64,000 nucleotides of DNA from NCBI GenBank assembly GCA_019802505.1, contig JAFMOC010000019.1, positions 3,144,501 through 3,208,500 on the forward strand. Reading direction: 5' to 3'. Every line of letters begins with the position of its first letter. Within the stretch, counting starts at the first letter, position 1. The position numbers and the translations under genes are program-made. Positions 35,048 through 64,000 of the stretch are shown here, one piece after another. The notes beneath the pieces were generated by a model. The model had not been told where the DNA came from and did not search any database. It saw only the letters and a list, made by a program, of their open reading frames with translations. The DNA is from Corydoras sp. C115 (taxonomy: Eukaryota > Chordata > Actinopteri > Siluriformes > Callichthyidae).

Positions 35048-37467
35048 TCAGAAAGCCAGGTGAAAAACGCTGTCATAGCTGGTGGGGATTGGGAGACAGG
35101 GAAGTGTTGATAAAGACAGAGAAGCAACGCTTAGCCTGAAAATGTTATTCTGATTTCCAGACATGTAAAGCTCATCATTAAATACTGTGCCCTGTCCAAT
35201 CAAAGCCATCTTCTCCATCCTTCTGATCTCACCCCACTGCTGAGTATCCACACAGAAGGATGTGACCAGAGTTTCAATATTGTTTCCTCCAATCACAACC
35301 AACTTGCTGGTGGACCCCAGGAACTGGAGGCTTGGCATATCCACATCCGTGCGTGTGAGCGACGGAAGCAACTCACTCCAGCAGTCTGAAAAGAGAAACA
35401 TAAGATAAGATAAGATAATGTTACTTAACAGTGAAGTAAATACTTGTTAGATGGATGGGTAGGTATGTGGATACTTTATTCAACCCAGAGGAAATTCAAG
35501 AATACTTGCACTCTAACAAAGGAAACCCACCCTGGACAGGTTGACATGTCAACACACATTTGCACAGACCTTTACAGCTAAAGGCATTTAGTATCTAGAA
35601 AACATCTAGTGGTGTTTTTAGTGAAAATATCTGCAGAGAACATGTAAACATCCACATAAAGGACACAGGCTGCTCTCCAAGGAGAACTGTGAGGCAGTGA
35701 TGTCAATCACTGCACTACCAAATAAAATATTATTTAAAAATAAAATTATACTAAAACAGTTTCTTTGTAAAGTCCATAAAATCTACCAAATAAAGGAATG
35801 CCACACCTTGTTTAGTATCGTAGCATAGTATCAGTTTCTCTCTGGTTCTCTGGATGTTCCCAAGCACATAGAGACAACTTCCCAGACTCGTTGTGAGTGG
35901 TGAGTCGTGGGAGAGGGAAAGTGTGAACTGGAAATCTGAAAGAGGAAGAGAAGAGACAAATGCCCATGTGTCTGTCCATGGGTCATATCGTTCCACTGCT
36001 GTGTACATTCCTGTGCTGGAGTCAGGGGTAACCAGGGAGTCCAGGTACCAGCCCCCTACAGCATAGATATGTCCATCACATACTGCTGCACTGAAATGAC
36101 GTCTGTGCTGCAAGAAGCCAAACACAACAACCATAATTCGGAAGCAATAAGAAAGGGAGAATTTGTATTAATTTACAATTCCAACCTTGATGAGAGACGC
36201 AGTCGACACCCACTTGTCTGTTAAAGGATTATAACGGAAAGAGGCCATCTTAAACTCGTATCCCCTTTTTGACCGCTGCCGGAACCCCCCTATTAGGTAG
36301 AGATAGTTAAACAGGACAGCTGTGGTGAAGCACCATTTATCTGCACTGAAGGGCAAGGCAGAAACCGAACTCCATTTCTCATCATCCTGTTCCAATCTGA
36401 AAAGCCACCTGGCAGATTCAGTTTCCTGAACATTTTTGGATATCAGGTTCTCTTTTCTCAGGCAGCACAACTGTTTTGAGCCCTTTGACCTCATTTGGAG
36501 AACCTTTTGCTGGAGGTGAAGCTCCAACCTTCTGTTTAAGTGAGGTAGCTCCAGAAAGTTCTTGCTCAGGTAAGTTAACACAGTGTCCCGAAGCTCAGTG
36601 CTGCATAACTCATCGGCTAGATGAAGGTATTTTAAGCATGTCTTTTCATTTAAAGTTTCACAGAGTGCATTCAGCAGGTAACGAGTAAAGTCTGGGACCA
36701 ACAGATACATGCTCACTCGTAAGTGCTCTTCTATAAGATCTTTGGGGAAATGGAATCTATGTAGAAAGCAGAACTGAAGGAGGTTGTGAAACACCCTGGA
36801 GGAAATATAAGATAGATCCACTAGGTGTTCTAAGTTCTCTCTCATGAGGGAGTTAGAGAGAGCCCTGAAGTACTCACTGCAGTCTGCCAACCTCTTCAAA
36901 TCAGCCTAAAACACACATACAGTTTAAACACACTTACATGAACAAAATAAGAACATGCTACAGATAGAAGGGGCAAAGTTTAACAATGTAATGTGACCAT
37001 AAAATAAAAAGTCAGTCAAGTATATTAGTCAAGTATCTGTCCAAATCTTCAACCTTGATTAGTTCAAGAAATAAGATATATTTAAAATCTTTAAATGAAA
37101 CTAATCTTATTTACACTTAATATGCACATTTATATCTGTCCTCATCAGTAAAGGGAAGTGTTTTCATTTATAGACTCACATAGAAACAGTGTGTGCTGGT
37201 CTGGATGGTAAGCAGCGGTCCATTCCCATCATAGCGATAGGTCCGGTGTTCTGGGTCTAGTTTCCATGTTTCTGTTTGGTTGCCATCAAACTGCCTCGTT
37301 CTTGTATTATCTTTAGGACTCCACCACCTTAATCTGCTAAGACTAGTTTTAACCCATGTTAATTCACCACCAAATCCTAAACCTTTCTGAATATAATTAA
37401 AACCGCATTTAATCCATGAGCTAAGACAGATATAGATTGCTAAAATGACCCGCCAAAAAGTATTCAT
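35048..37467 (-). CDS. BTB-BACK-kelch protein with hydrophobic N-terminus
   Basis: Four coding exons (37180-37467, 36186-36905, 35807-36107, 35048-35385) join in phase to give 548 residues. Residues 1-20 (MNTFWRVILAIYICLSSWIK) are hydrophobic, like a signal-anchor. A BTB-like segment follows (about 85-190; ADLKRLADCSEYFRALSNS), then a BACK-like region, then kelch repeats from about 285 (LYLIGGF, IYAVGGW, LVVIGGN, each followed by a W-containing strand). BTB-kelch proteins usually act as substrate adaptors for Cullin-3 ubiquitin ligases, but that is not shown here. I cannot assign an orthologue: KLHL42-like and KLHDC7-like are possibilities, the latter because KLHDC7B lies near CHKB in human and KLHDC7A has a membrane anchor, though I recall those genes as essentially intronless. 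Confidence 0.8.
35467..35500 (-). repeat. Retroelement 3' tail remnant
   Basis: ATACTTTATTCAACCCAGAG then GAAATTC is the reverse of the GGGATTAATAAAGTAT-type tail seen at 12687. Found in the last intron of the kelch gene. Confidence 0.45.
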
Positions 37468-39193
37468 ACCTTATTTCAGCAGATAAACAAGTTTCTACTT
37501 AAACCAACACAAGAAATCACAAAAGCCAAAGTGTTTGGAGTCATAGCAGCCTCACGTTGCACGGCTGATTCAATTATTTCATAAAGCTGGGTCTTTTTAA
37601 AGCAGATTTCTATCAAAGTGTGTAGTACAGAGAAGAAGCTGCCTGTTGTCCAGCAGAAGGAGGAGCAAAGCTATTTTAAGAAGCCCACTGTGTACAGCGC
37701 TGGACTGAAACAGAACACAGCACCGCAATGCTGAAGGACAACTGTGGAAGGACTGTACAAAATAAAAAATATAAAGAAAAAGACATTAGAAAAAAAAGAT
37801 GGTTACACCAAGGCTAAGTTCAAATATTTTATTGGTGGTTCAATGAAACAAAAGGAGGCAAATAAGTTCAGTTCAGACAAAAAGTTACAGTAAATAAACT
37901 GGACCCAATCAATACCTGCCTGGTCTGATGCGACAGGAATAGATCAGAATGATACTGAGTCAATGCTTTCAGTCAATCAATAATCAGTAGCATTAATACA
38001 TTTGCTCCCAGCACACACACACACTTTATTAACTTTTACAAATTAATTACTTCATTTAATGTACTTTCTATAACCTTTCACTGAGAACCAAAGATCCTTA
38101 AAAAAATTAAACCAACAGAACACACAGGACTGTTATTCTGACCGAGGTCAGGTTCTTCTTGTTTAGTTAACTTTATTCAGTATTTAGTGATTTCTTTGGA
38201 TGGCTATTTAATTTTAATAAATACCACACAATAACCTGATCAACAAAGAATTGAGCTAGACATAATTCACAAGCTTCATGCTTTCCATTTACAGTGCAAG
38301 CAGACAGTCAATTTTTGGTTGAACCAAAACATTATTACAGGGAAAAAAAATCTGTTACTACATGCCTTTGATTTGATTTTATATTTAGTCTCTTATAGTT
38401 TGTGCTTCAAGCAAAAGCCAAAAAAGTGATTTGGATCCAATTACATGAGCTTTGTATTTAATAAAAATATAATAGTATATGAATATAATAAATAAAAAGT
38501 CATGATTTGTCCATCTGCACAATCGATAACTTCTAACTGATCAATTCCATCCACGCAAACGAACATCAGACAGTGTCAAGAGGAACTGCTTATCATTCAA
38601 GTGAAAACCCAAATATGTTCCCAAGAACTCCTGGTAATAAAAGACTGATTTTAATACATTTTATCTCAACAGGAAACATTTTGATGGAGATCAGTAATTG
38701 GCTTGAACTACAGGCAACAGATCACAGAAGTATCAAATATTTGTCATTAGCAATATCATTAGCAATTGCTGACATGTGCATAGCTGAATATGCAGGGGCT
38801 CAAAGTCAATCATTAAATTAAGCACTGCAGCATCGTTCACAACCCAGCATGATGATGGTCTTTGGTTTGAACATTTTAAACAAGTTGGACCCCTCTAATA
38901 ATGCATTAAAATAAAAGGCTACAGAATAACCCGTAACCGTTACTTACACGAACAATTAAATAAACATAAAAATGTGCTGCGTCATCATAGTGGAGACTTG
39001 ATCTCTAATCACAGAGTTTTTTTCACAACAATAAATAATATGTTTCATAAACAAACAAGTCAGTCCAACTGACCACTTCTCGTTTAACACTAGAACCATT
39101 CAAAGGCATCTTATTTTTTTTAAGATGCTTTACATGAAAGATGAGAGAAATGCTCACTGTGCTCATCTGAGGTAGGGTCCTTGATAAATGAAG
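37468..39193 (-). other. Kelch gene promoter and chkb 3' UTR
   Basis: Both flanking genes run on the minus strand. AATAAA on the minus strand near 37826 could end a 1.4 kb chkb 3' UTR, leaving only about 350 bases to the kelch start codon. No coding exon was found here. Confidence 0.4.
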
Positions 39194-39408
39194 TTAAAGG
39201 AAGAGTTTTTTCTGCTTGAAATATGAATCAAACCGGTGCAGTGCATAATCCTATAAAACAAAAAAATCAAGTCAAATCTGCATAAAGCTTTGTATTTTAG
39301 CAAAATCTGTTAACATTTCTCACCATGTATCCAAATTCAATCTTGGAAATTCGTGCTTGAATAATTGACCACAGACCCCAGAAGAAATGGGAGGCTAAAG
39401 CAAACCTG

Positions 39409-39463
<55 letters not shown>

Positions 39464-42400
39464 AAAGACCAGATGAATTTATATGAACACCATAGAACTA
39501 AAATGCTTTTCAGTTAAACAACATATTATTGTTATTTAACATGCTGAATCCTACCGGTTTGCCTCGATGATCATCTCTTCCAGCTTGGCTTGATCTCCAT
39601 GTTTACCATTTTCACCCTCAGATAAATAGTTTTTAAAGAAATGCAACTGAAGAGTGTCAGACAGTGCATGATTAGAGCAAATCTTAGATATCACAATTTC
39701 ACAGTTAAATTTTTTTAGAACACGATTATTCAAACCAACCTGTTGTTCTCTGTTGGGATAGTTTTCCAGATTGGCCTTGTAAAAAGGCCATGTGTCATGA
39801 GTGTAGTCATAAACCCATTCACAGAAATGATTTCCAAAGTCAAAACCCCTGCACCAAACAAATTCAAACAAACAGAAAGCAATAGCTATAAGAAATTTTA
39901 TAATTAGAATTACTAAGTGTGGCATGGTGCTGTATTGCTTCCAGCTCATTTCACCTGTAATTGTAGCTGCTGTACTCAAAATCGATGAGCATCAGTTTAT
40001 CAGATGAGGTTGGATCTCTGCCATCCAACATCAAGATGTTTCCTATCAGCAGAAACCCAACAGTTCATTAAGCGGCATACAGAACTCCTCCTACCCCCCT
40101 CATTCTGCTACAGTGTGTTCCTGTTATTTACCTTCTTGAACATCATTGTGACAGAAGACCACAGGTGATGAAGTCTCAGCAAGCAGTGCTCTGAGATTAG
40201 AGAGGAGATATTGTATTCCCCAGTTGTTCTTTAGAATTCTAAATACTGAAACTCTGATTTCGCTCTATGTCCCTCTGTCTCACCTCAGATTCATCAGCTC
40301 AGTAGGAAGGTCATACTTCTTCAGTTTCTTGAATTTCTTGATGTGAGCGTCACGCACAAATGTAATAGTCTTGATTTGTTCCATGTATCTAAACAAAAAT
40401 AATAATAAAAACATTAGTTAAAGATGCATGTGCTGGCTGTATATAAGGGTTAGAGAAATGATGTTTTCAGTTATAAGTAAGAGTTTGTCTGCTTTATATT
40501 TTATAGTGAAAAACCCATCCTAATGCATTTGGTGAGAAAATAATGTACTTGTCCATGGTCTCAAAGAGCCATTTGGGCTCCTTATTGAACGGCATAACCA
40601 TCTGGTGGAATCGAGCCATCTTATTGGCTATCTCAGCTGAAAGGTCTGGGTTCTGCAGCTGCTGTGTGCACAGCCTCTTACTCTGAATCACAAACACACA
40701 AAAACGTAAGTAAGGTAAGCTGAATGTTAAGAATCACTTTGAAACTGTATTTATACAATACATTTCATTATATTGGTATATTATTAATTTTAAAGAGATT
40801 GAATGCAGTAAAAAGACATATTTAAATGCTTCCTGCAAAGAATGCAATAAATATGTGATGTTATAAACACAAGATTTAAGAACCTTACAGGAAGATATTG
40901 TTCCAAACGGCCCTCTGGGAAGATGCCATAGAGATGTGGACCCAGCTCTCTCTCTGCTAAGATGGCAAACATCACGCTCTCAGAAACCAGAGAGTCCACT
41001 CCCTAATGACAAAGAAACAAAAAAAGGGTAACCAGAAATACATTTTAATACAAGTCTTAAAATACAGGCATAAGGAATATTTGTGCACGCCCACCACCCC
41101 GCCAGCCTGTAGTTCAACCCTCCTTCCATATTAAAATTGGAACAAGTGTTTACCTGTAAAATGGCCCCATAGATACGCAGAAGGACCCGTGAAGGCTCTA
41201 CACCAACTGGTGTCACGTGATCTGGCAGGCTGCACTTGTAGAGCAGATTACTCAGTCCCCCACTGTCAATTACAAATATAGGAAATACAGCTGCCATTTG
41301 ACCATAAAGATTATATAATGCAATTTATTAAATTATAAACCTTAAAAAAATACATCGAATAAATATAAGAACATGACAAAAACAGACACATTTAAGGTAA
41401 CCAATGTTTATAATATTATAATTCAAATAAACCAACAAATTATTTTGAAAATGACATTATTGTAAATCAATGAAAACAATATTAAGTTGGGCCCAACCAC
41501 AGGAGCTCAAACTTTTTCCTGGATATTGGACTAAATACAAACATTAGGTTACAACACAAAACTTTGACAAATTCAATGAAACCCAATCAAGTACATACTT
41601 ATAAAACAAGAACCAGCAAACACTGAGCCGCTATCTAACAGCATTCTATTGAAATGTTTTTTTTATTATTATTATGATAAAATATTTTCCAAGGCGGCAT
41701 GGTGGCTTAGTGGTTAGCACGTTTACCTCTCAGCACTAGGGATTCCCGGTTCGAAACCCCATCTGGGTGGAGTTTCCATGTTCTCCCCGTGTCTGCGTGG
41801 GTTTCCTCCGGGTTCTCCGGTTTCCTCCCACAGTCCAAAAACATGGATCAAGTCAATTGAATTCTCAAAATTGCCCCATATAGAGTGTGTCTGTGTGAGT
41901 GAGTGTGTGCCCAGCGATAGATTGGCGCCCTGTCCTGGGTTTATCTGCCCAGCGCCCAAAACGTTCTCCCCTGGATGGGCATGGGGAACCCCACCGCAAC
42001 CCTAATAGAGGATAAAGCGGAAGATAATGAATGAATGAATTAATATTTTCCAATGTAATACATGTCTTAACATTACAATTTCAGTGTCAAAACTAAATGT
42101 TTACTTTGAAATGGTTTAATGTCTCGTAGAAAACATATGTGCGAAAGTTTAATGTATATTTATTAAAAAAAACAATATTCGACATTAAGGTGATGAGAAC
42201 ATTTTCAAGGGCAAATTATGCAGAAAGGGCTGCACGGTGGTTTAGTGGTTAGCACGTTGGCCTCTCAGCGCTAGGGATTCCCGGTTCGAATCCCCATCTG
42301 GGTGGAGTTTCCATGTTCTCACCGTGTCTGCGTGGGTTTCCTCCGGGTTCTCCGGTTTCCTCCCACAGTCCAAAAACATGGATCAAGTCAATTGAGTTCT

Positions 42401-42976
42401 CCAAATTGCCCCATATAGAGTGTGTCTGTATGTGTGAGTGAGTGTGTGCCCAGCGATGGATTGGCGCCCTGTCCTGGGTGCATCTGCCCAGCGCCCGAGA
42501 CGTTCTCCCCTGGATGGGCATGGGGAACCCCACCGCGATCCTAATAGAGGATAAAGCGGGAGATAGTGAATGAATTAATGAATGAATGAATTATGCAGAA
42601 CTTGCTGACTTCAAACTCCCCGATTTTACATCGCCGTATGAATAATTATGACATTAAATGTCAAGATATGAAATGAAGTTCAGTAGATTACTGAAACTGG
42701 ATGGTTTTTTTTGTTGGACCCTCACCTTATGATGCTGATCTCAAAGTCTTTCTCTGAGATGTTTCTCCAAGCTCCAGACAGAAAGTCCCGGCACCATGTG
42801 TAAGCTCTGCTCCGGGTCTCTCGGTCCACACCCTCGGTTCGTCCATGTCGGAACGATTCCGCCTCCGAGTCCTCCTCTCCGTTGGCGTCCACCAGCTCTC
42901 TGATGGCAGGGATGGACGCCGGCGGTCCGTTACGCTCCGTCACGTTTAAGGTCGCGGACACACCGGCGGATTGCAT
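39194..42976 (-). CDS. chkb: Choline/ethanolamine kinase, beta-like
   Basis: Cytosolic kinase that phosphorylates choline (and ethanolamine) with ATP, the first step of the CDP-choline route to phosphatidylcholine. Eleven coding exons: 42726-42976, 41154-41262, 40889-41002, 40549-40682, 40284-40388, 40132-40190, 39955-40042, 39740-39848, 39555-39646, 39324-39405 and 39194-39250. They sum to 399 residues (human CHKB 395). Key motifs are SGGLSNLLYKCSLPDH, the Brenner-type catalytic segment VVFCHNDVQEGNIL and LMLIDFEYSSYNYRGFD. Beta-like features are SGGLSNLL, LPDH, EGRLEQYLP and WVYDYTHDTWPFYKA; some stretches (MPFNKEPKWLF, IEFGYMDYA) resemble CHKA. Adjacency to mapk8ip2 matches human CHKB at 22q13.33 and favours beta. 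The donor after TMDK (GTACAT) is weak, and one acceptor abuts a CA repeat. Confidence 0.93.
39409..39460. repeat. (TG)n microsatellite abutting a chkb splice acceptor
   Basis: On the chkb strand this is (CA)n running directly into CATGCAG|G, the acceptor of exon 39324-39405. No polypyrimidine tract lies in between. Confidence 0.95.
41693..42041 (+). mobile_element. tRNA-headed SINE in chkb intron 1
   Basis: Full-length copy flanked by perfect 12-base duplications AATATTTTCCAA (41681-41692 and 42042-42053). Antisense to chkb. Confidence 0.95.
42226..42588 (+). mobile_element. tRNA-headed SINE in chkb intron 1
   Basis: Full-length copy flanked by perfect 12-base duplications AATTATGCAGAA (42214-42225 and 42589-42600). 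Same orientation as its neighbour 200 bases to the left. Confidence 0.95.
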
Positions 42977-43662
42977 GATGCCGCTGCGATCGTCTTTTTA
43001 AAACGCCGGACAGAATAAGACTGAGATAAAAATAAAAAAAATAAAACACTAATGAGTCGCTAATGAAGTAAACGCGCTCATCCAGCGCGCGCTCACAGAC
43101 CGCGGAACACTGAGGCAAAGTTCATTATGATCCTGACATGTGGCGAAAACCACCAGCCAACTATGACGTAGGACGTTCCACATTTAAATACAGCGTTGTT
43201 AAAAATTGTTCTTTTTTAGTGACTCTCACTTTCTAACTGCATCTGAGACGCATTTACCGCAAAACCCTAAAAAAGAAACAACAAAACGTAACAGAACGCG
43301 CCGCAATGTCAACTCGCTTCCGCTTGCGGTTCAATCCCAAATCCTCTGATGCGCCCTATGTGTGAGTTCTAAATCTAGTGCACTACAATTTAAAATGTAG
43401 CCATTTTGATTTCGCCCCCGGACGTCACGACAAGCTGTGTTAGGATGATTGATGTAAAATATGTCCAATCATGGCACCTGTTGTCAAGCGCACCAGAACG
43501 CTCGTTACTGATTGGATACTGAAAAATTGAAAAACAGTTAATTCGATTTAATTATATAAATCCCGTGGAAATCTCCGCGATAAATCGATTAAAACAAATT
43601 ACAACCAGATCTAAACAGACTCTTAAGCATAGTGTGCAAAATACATATGAACAGATTATAAT

Positions 43663-43664
<2 letters not shown>

Positions 43665-43714
<50 letters not shown>

Positions 43715-43715
43715 C

Positions 43716-43747
<32 letters not shown>
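43665..43747. repeat. (CA)n-(TG)n inverted repeat
   Basis: A (CA)n run of about 46 bases is followed by AACTT and a (TG)n run of about 29 bases. The two arms are reverse complements around ACACAACTTGTGT, making a near-perfect palindrome of about 60 bases. Confidence 0.92.
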
Positions 43748-43827
43748 CTGGATAGTAACATTCACGATTTGCAGCAGCTGTACTGAGCATTTACACATAA
43801 AACAACTATTGGCACAATCGGGAATCA

Positions 43828-44200
43828 TTCATTCATTCGTTCATTCATTCATTCATTCATTCATTCATTCATTATCTCCCGCTTTATCCTCTATTAGGGT
43901 CACGGTGGGGTTCCCCATGCGCAACCAGGGGAGAAAGTCTCAGGCGCTGGGCAGATACACCCAGGACAGGGCGCCAATCCATCGCTGGGTACACACTCAC
44001 AGACACACTCTATATGGGGCAATTTAGAGAACTCAATTAACTTGATCCATGTTTTTGGACTGTGGGAGGAAACCGGAGAACCCGGAGGAAACCCACGCGG
44101 ACACGGGGAGAACATGGAAACTCCACCCAGATGGGGATTCGAACCGGGAATCCCTAGCGCCTAGATGCCAACGTGCTAACCACTAAGCCACCGTGCCGCC
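43828..44200 (-). mobile_element. tRNA-headed SINE, full length
   Basis: Minus-strand copy flanked by perfect 12-base duplications AATCGGGAATCA (43816-43827 and 44201-44212). Its (GAAT)n tail is expanded to about 11 units. Confidence 0.95.
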
Positions 44201-45464
44201 AATCGGGAATCAAATTCATGCAATTGTAAAAAATAATGTTTTTGCCTGCATGTTTAAAAATATGTTCTGTTTTCTTTATCATCACTTTAAAATACTCTGT
44301 ATAAATAAATAAAAAAAATACAGTCAGTCTGTGTTATCACTTTGTTGACCTCTTTGTATAATATATGGCATGAATTCTAAAAGAAAGAAAAAACTAGTAA
44401 AGATTGCCTCAGAGATCTGGAAGAGTTACAGCGGATGCTCTTACATCAAAAGCAAAAGCTGGCAAATAAAACCCATGTAAGGAGCCAAATGCAGAAGTAG
44501 GAATCAGTTGTAGAGGCAACATGCTCAGACCAACTTAGAATGGGATGCCAAAAGCATATTTGTTGTAATGTGTAGTAGGTGTTCCAATAACTATGTCCTT
44601 TCTGTATATACACATAAACACATATAAGAAATGCCAAGGAAAACAATATTGTTCCTTAAATAATGTTTTAAAACCATGCTGCAAAACACAGGATAATAAA
44701 TGAATAATCTTTGTATTATTTGGTTGGCCTTTAAAAAAATAAATTGCTATTTATTCATTTAACACTAATCTTTCAAATACAGAATTATATTTACAAACGT
44801 GTTCACCAACAAGTAAAACAAACTTGACTGTGCAATATCAGGGAGTGATGAGCTGTTTATAACGAAAACCTTTTAAAAGCTGCTTATAAGGCTGGTGTTT
44901 TCCTGTCATTTCTGTTAAAGAAAACACAAGCCCGGGTTACGTCTGTGGGATGACATGGGCTACAACGACGGGTGAGCGCATCGGCAGGGGGCGCGCATGT
45001 GGCTCGGTCCTCCCAGGATCTGCAGTGCTTTGCTGTGAACGGCGTCACGCAGCATCATCTTAGTGCAGATCCAGCATCACGCGTTGCTTACAGACTGCTC
45101 CATCATCCATTTTTTTCTGTCCACCCTCATTCTAACCGACCTGCTCCTACAGCAGGTCCATGCCCAATTCCTACAGCAGAGCTTCTTGTCGTCTCTGGTG
45201 AATCAACATTTGGCATTTTTTGCTTTTTTTTTTTCCAATTATATTGTGTTCTCTCTTCTGCGCTGGACCAGACGGGTGGATTAGATTTGATGGTACAGAG
45301 GGGTAAGCGCTTGTAAAGCAGTCAGGGCGCGCCAGTCGTCGCATCCGCAGTGTGGCCAAAGCGCAGACCCACCGGCGCACACACCTTTACAGACAGAGAG
45401 ACGCTCGTTGTGTGTTTGTCTGCGTCCCCGTCGTCTGTGGATGGGACGCGTTTAGTGGATGAAG

Positions 45465-63986
<18,522 letters not shown>

Positions 63987-64000
63987 ATGAGGATCACCGC

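Larger units (their letters stand above)
42977..45464. promoter_or_regulatory. Divergent chkb / mapk8ip2 interval
   Basis: About 2.5 kb between two start codons facing apart. The chkb side (42977-43440) is relatively CpG-rich and includes TGACGTA near 43164 and GACGTCAC near 43421, which resemble CRE/ATF sites. The mapk8ip2 side is CpG-rich from about 44960 to 45530. The middle holds a CA/TG palindrome and a SINE, so the genes probably use separate promoters. Confidence 0.45.

Noticed and set aside
39194..42976. Assignment of this choline kinase to chka
   Set aside because: Some segments are CHKA-like, but WVYDYTHDTWPFYKA, SGGLSNLL and the mapk8ip2 neighbour favour chkb. A phylogeny would settle it.
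44972..45316. 114-codon ORF upstream of mapk8ip2
   Set aside because: No recognisable domain, overlaps other frames in GC-rich promoter sequence, and lies before the clear MADRAEMFSLS start.

Overview
The window is vertebrate nuclear DNA from a ray-finned (teleost) fish. It is AT-rich, with small GT-AG-spliced exons, very many CA/TG microsatellites, and a tRNA-headed SINE ending in (GAAT)n that I find in at least nine full or partial copies. An intact gastricsin (stomach protease) gene suggests a fish with an acid stomach, so not a cyprinid. An otophysan such as a catfish is possible, but that is only an inference. Nothing prokaryotic, viral or plasmid-like was seen. I built the exon models by hand from splice sites, reading phase and remembered family sequences. 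Except for tat, each full model sums to an uninterrupted reading frame.

Layout: (1) 1-16.7 kb holds the 5' part of veph1 on the minus strand (three coding exons, 9689-12507, running off the left edge), with ptx3 (plus strand, 925-6032) nested in a veph1 intron, as in mammals. (2) 18.8-25.5 kb is tat (tyrosine aminotransferase, minus), complete except for a one-base insertion in one exon that breaks the frame. (3) 27.5-31.5 kb is tinf2 (shelterin TIN2, minus), head-to-head with the c19orf12 homologue (plus, 33301-34374). An 11-bp minisatellite lies between the two start regions, and SINEs fill the introns. (4) 35.0-37.5 kb is a BTB-BACK-kelch gene (minus) that I cannot assign to an orthologue; it has a hydrophobic N-terminus. 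(5) 39.2-43.0 kb is a choline kinase, best read as chkb (minus), head-to-head with mapk8ip2 (JIP2, plus, 45465-63986). The chkb/mapk8ip2 pairing matches human 22q13.33. (6) pgc (gastricsin, minus, 49699-52418) sits whole inside mapk8ip2 intron 1.

The genes do not form a pathway. They cover innate immunity (ptx3), signalling (veph1, mapk8ip2), tyrosine breakdown (tat), telomere protection (tinf2), membrane/mitochondrial biology (c19orf12), phosphatidylcholine synthesis (chkb) and digestion (pgc). The most useful leads are the tat frameshift, pgc nested inside mapk8ip2, the minisatellite between tinf2 and c19orf12, the N-terminal extension of TIN2, a recently active SINE family with clean target-site duplications, a foldback element at 13.4 kb, and microsatellites that touch splice sites in tat and chkb. 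I found no convincing undescribed multi-gene system.
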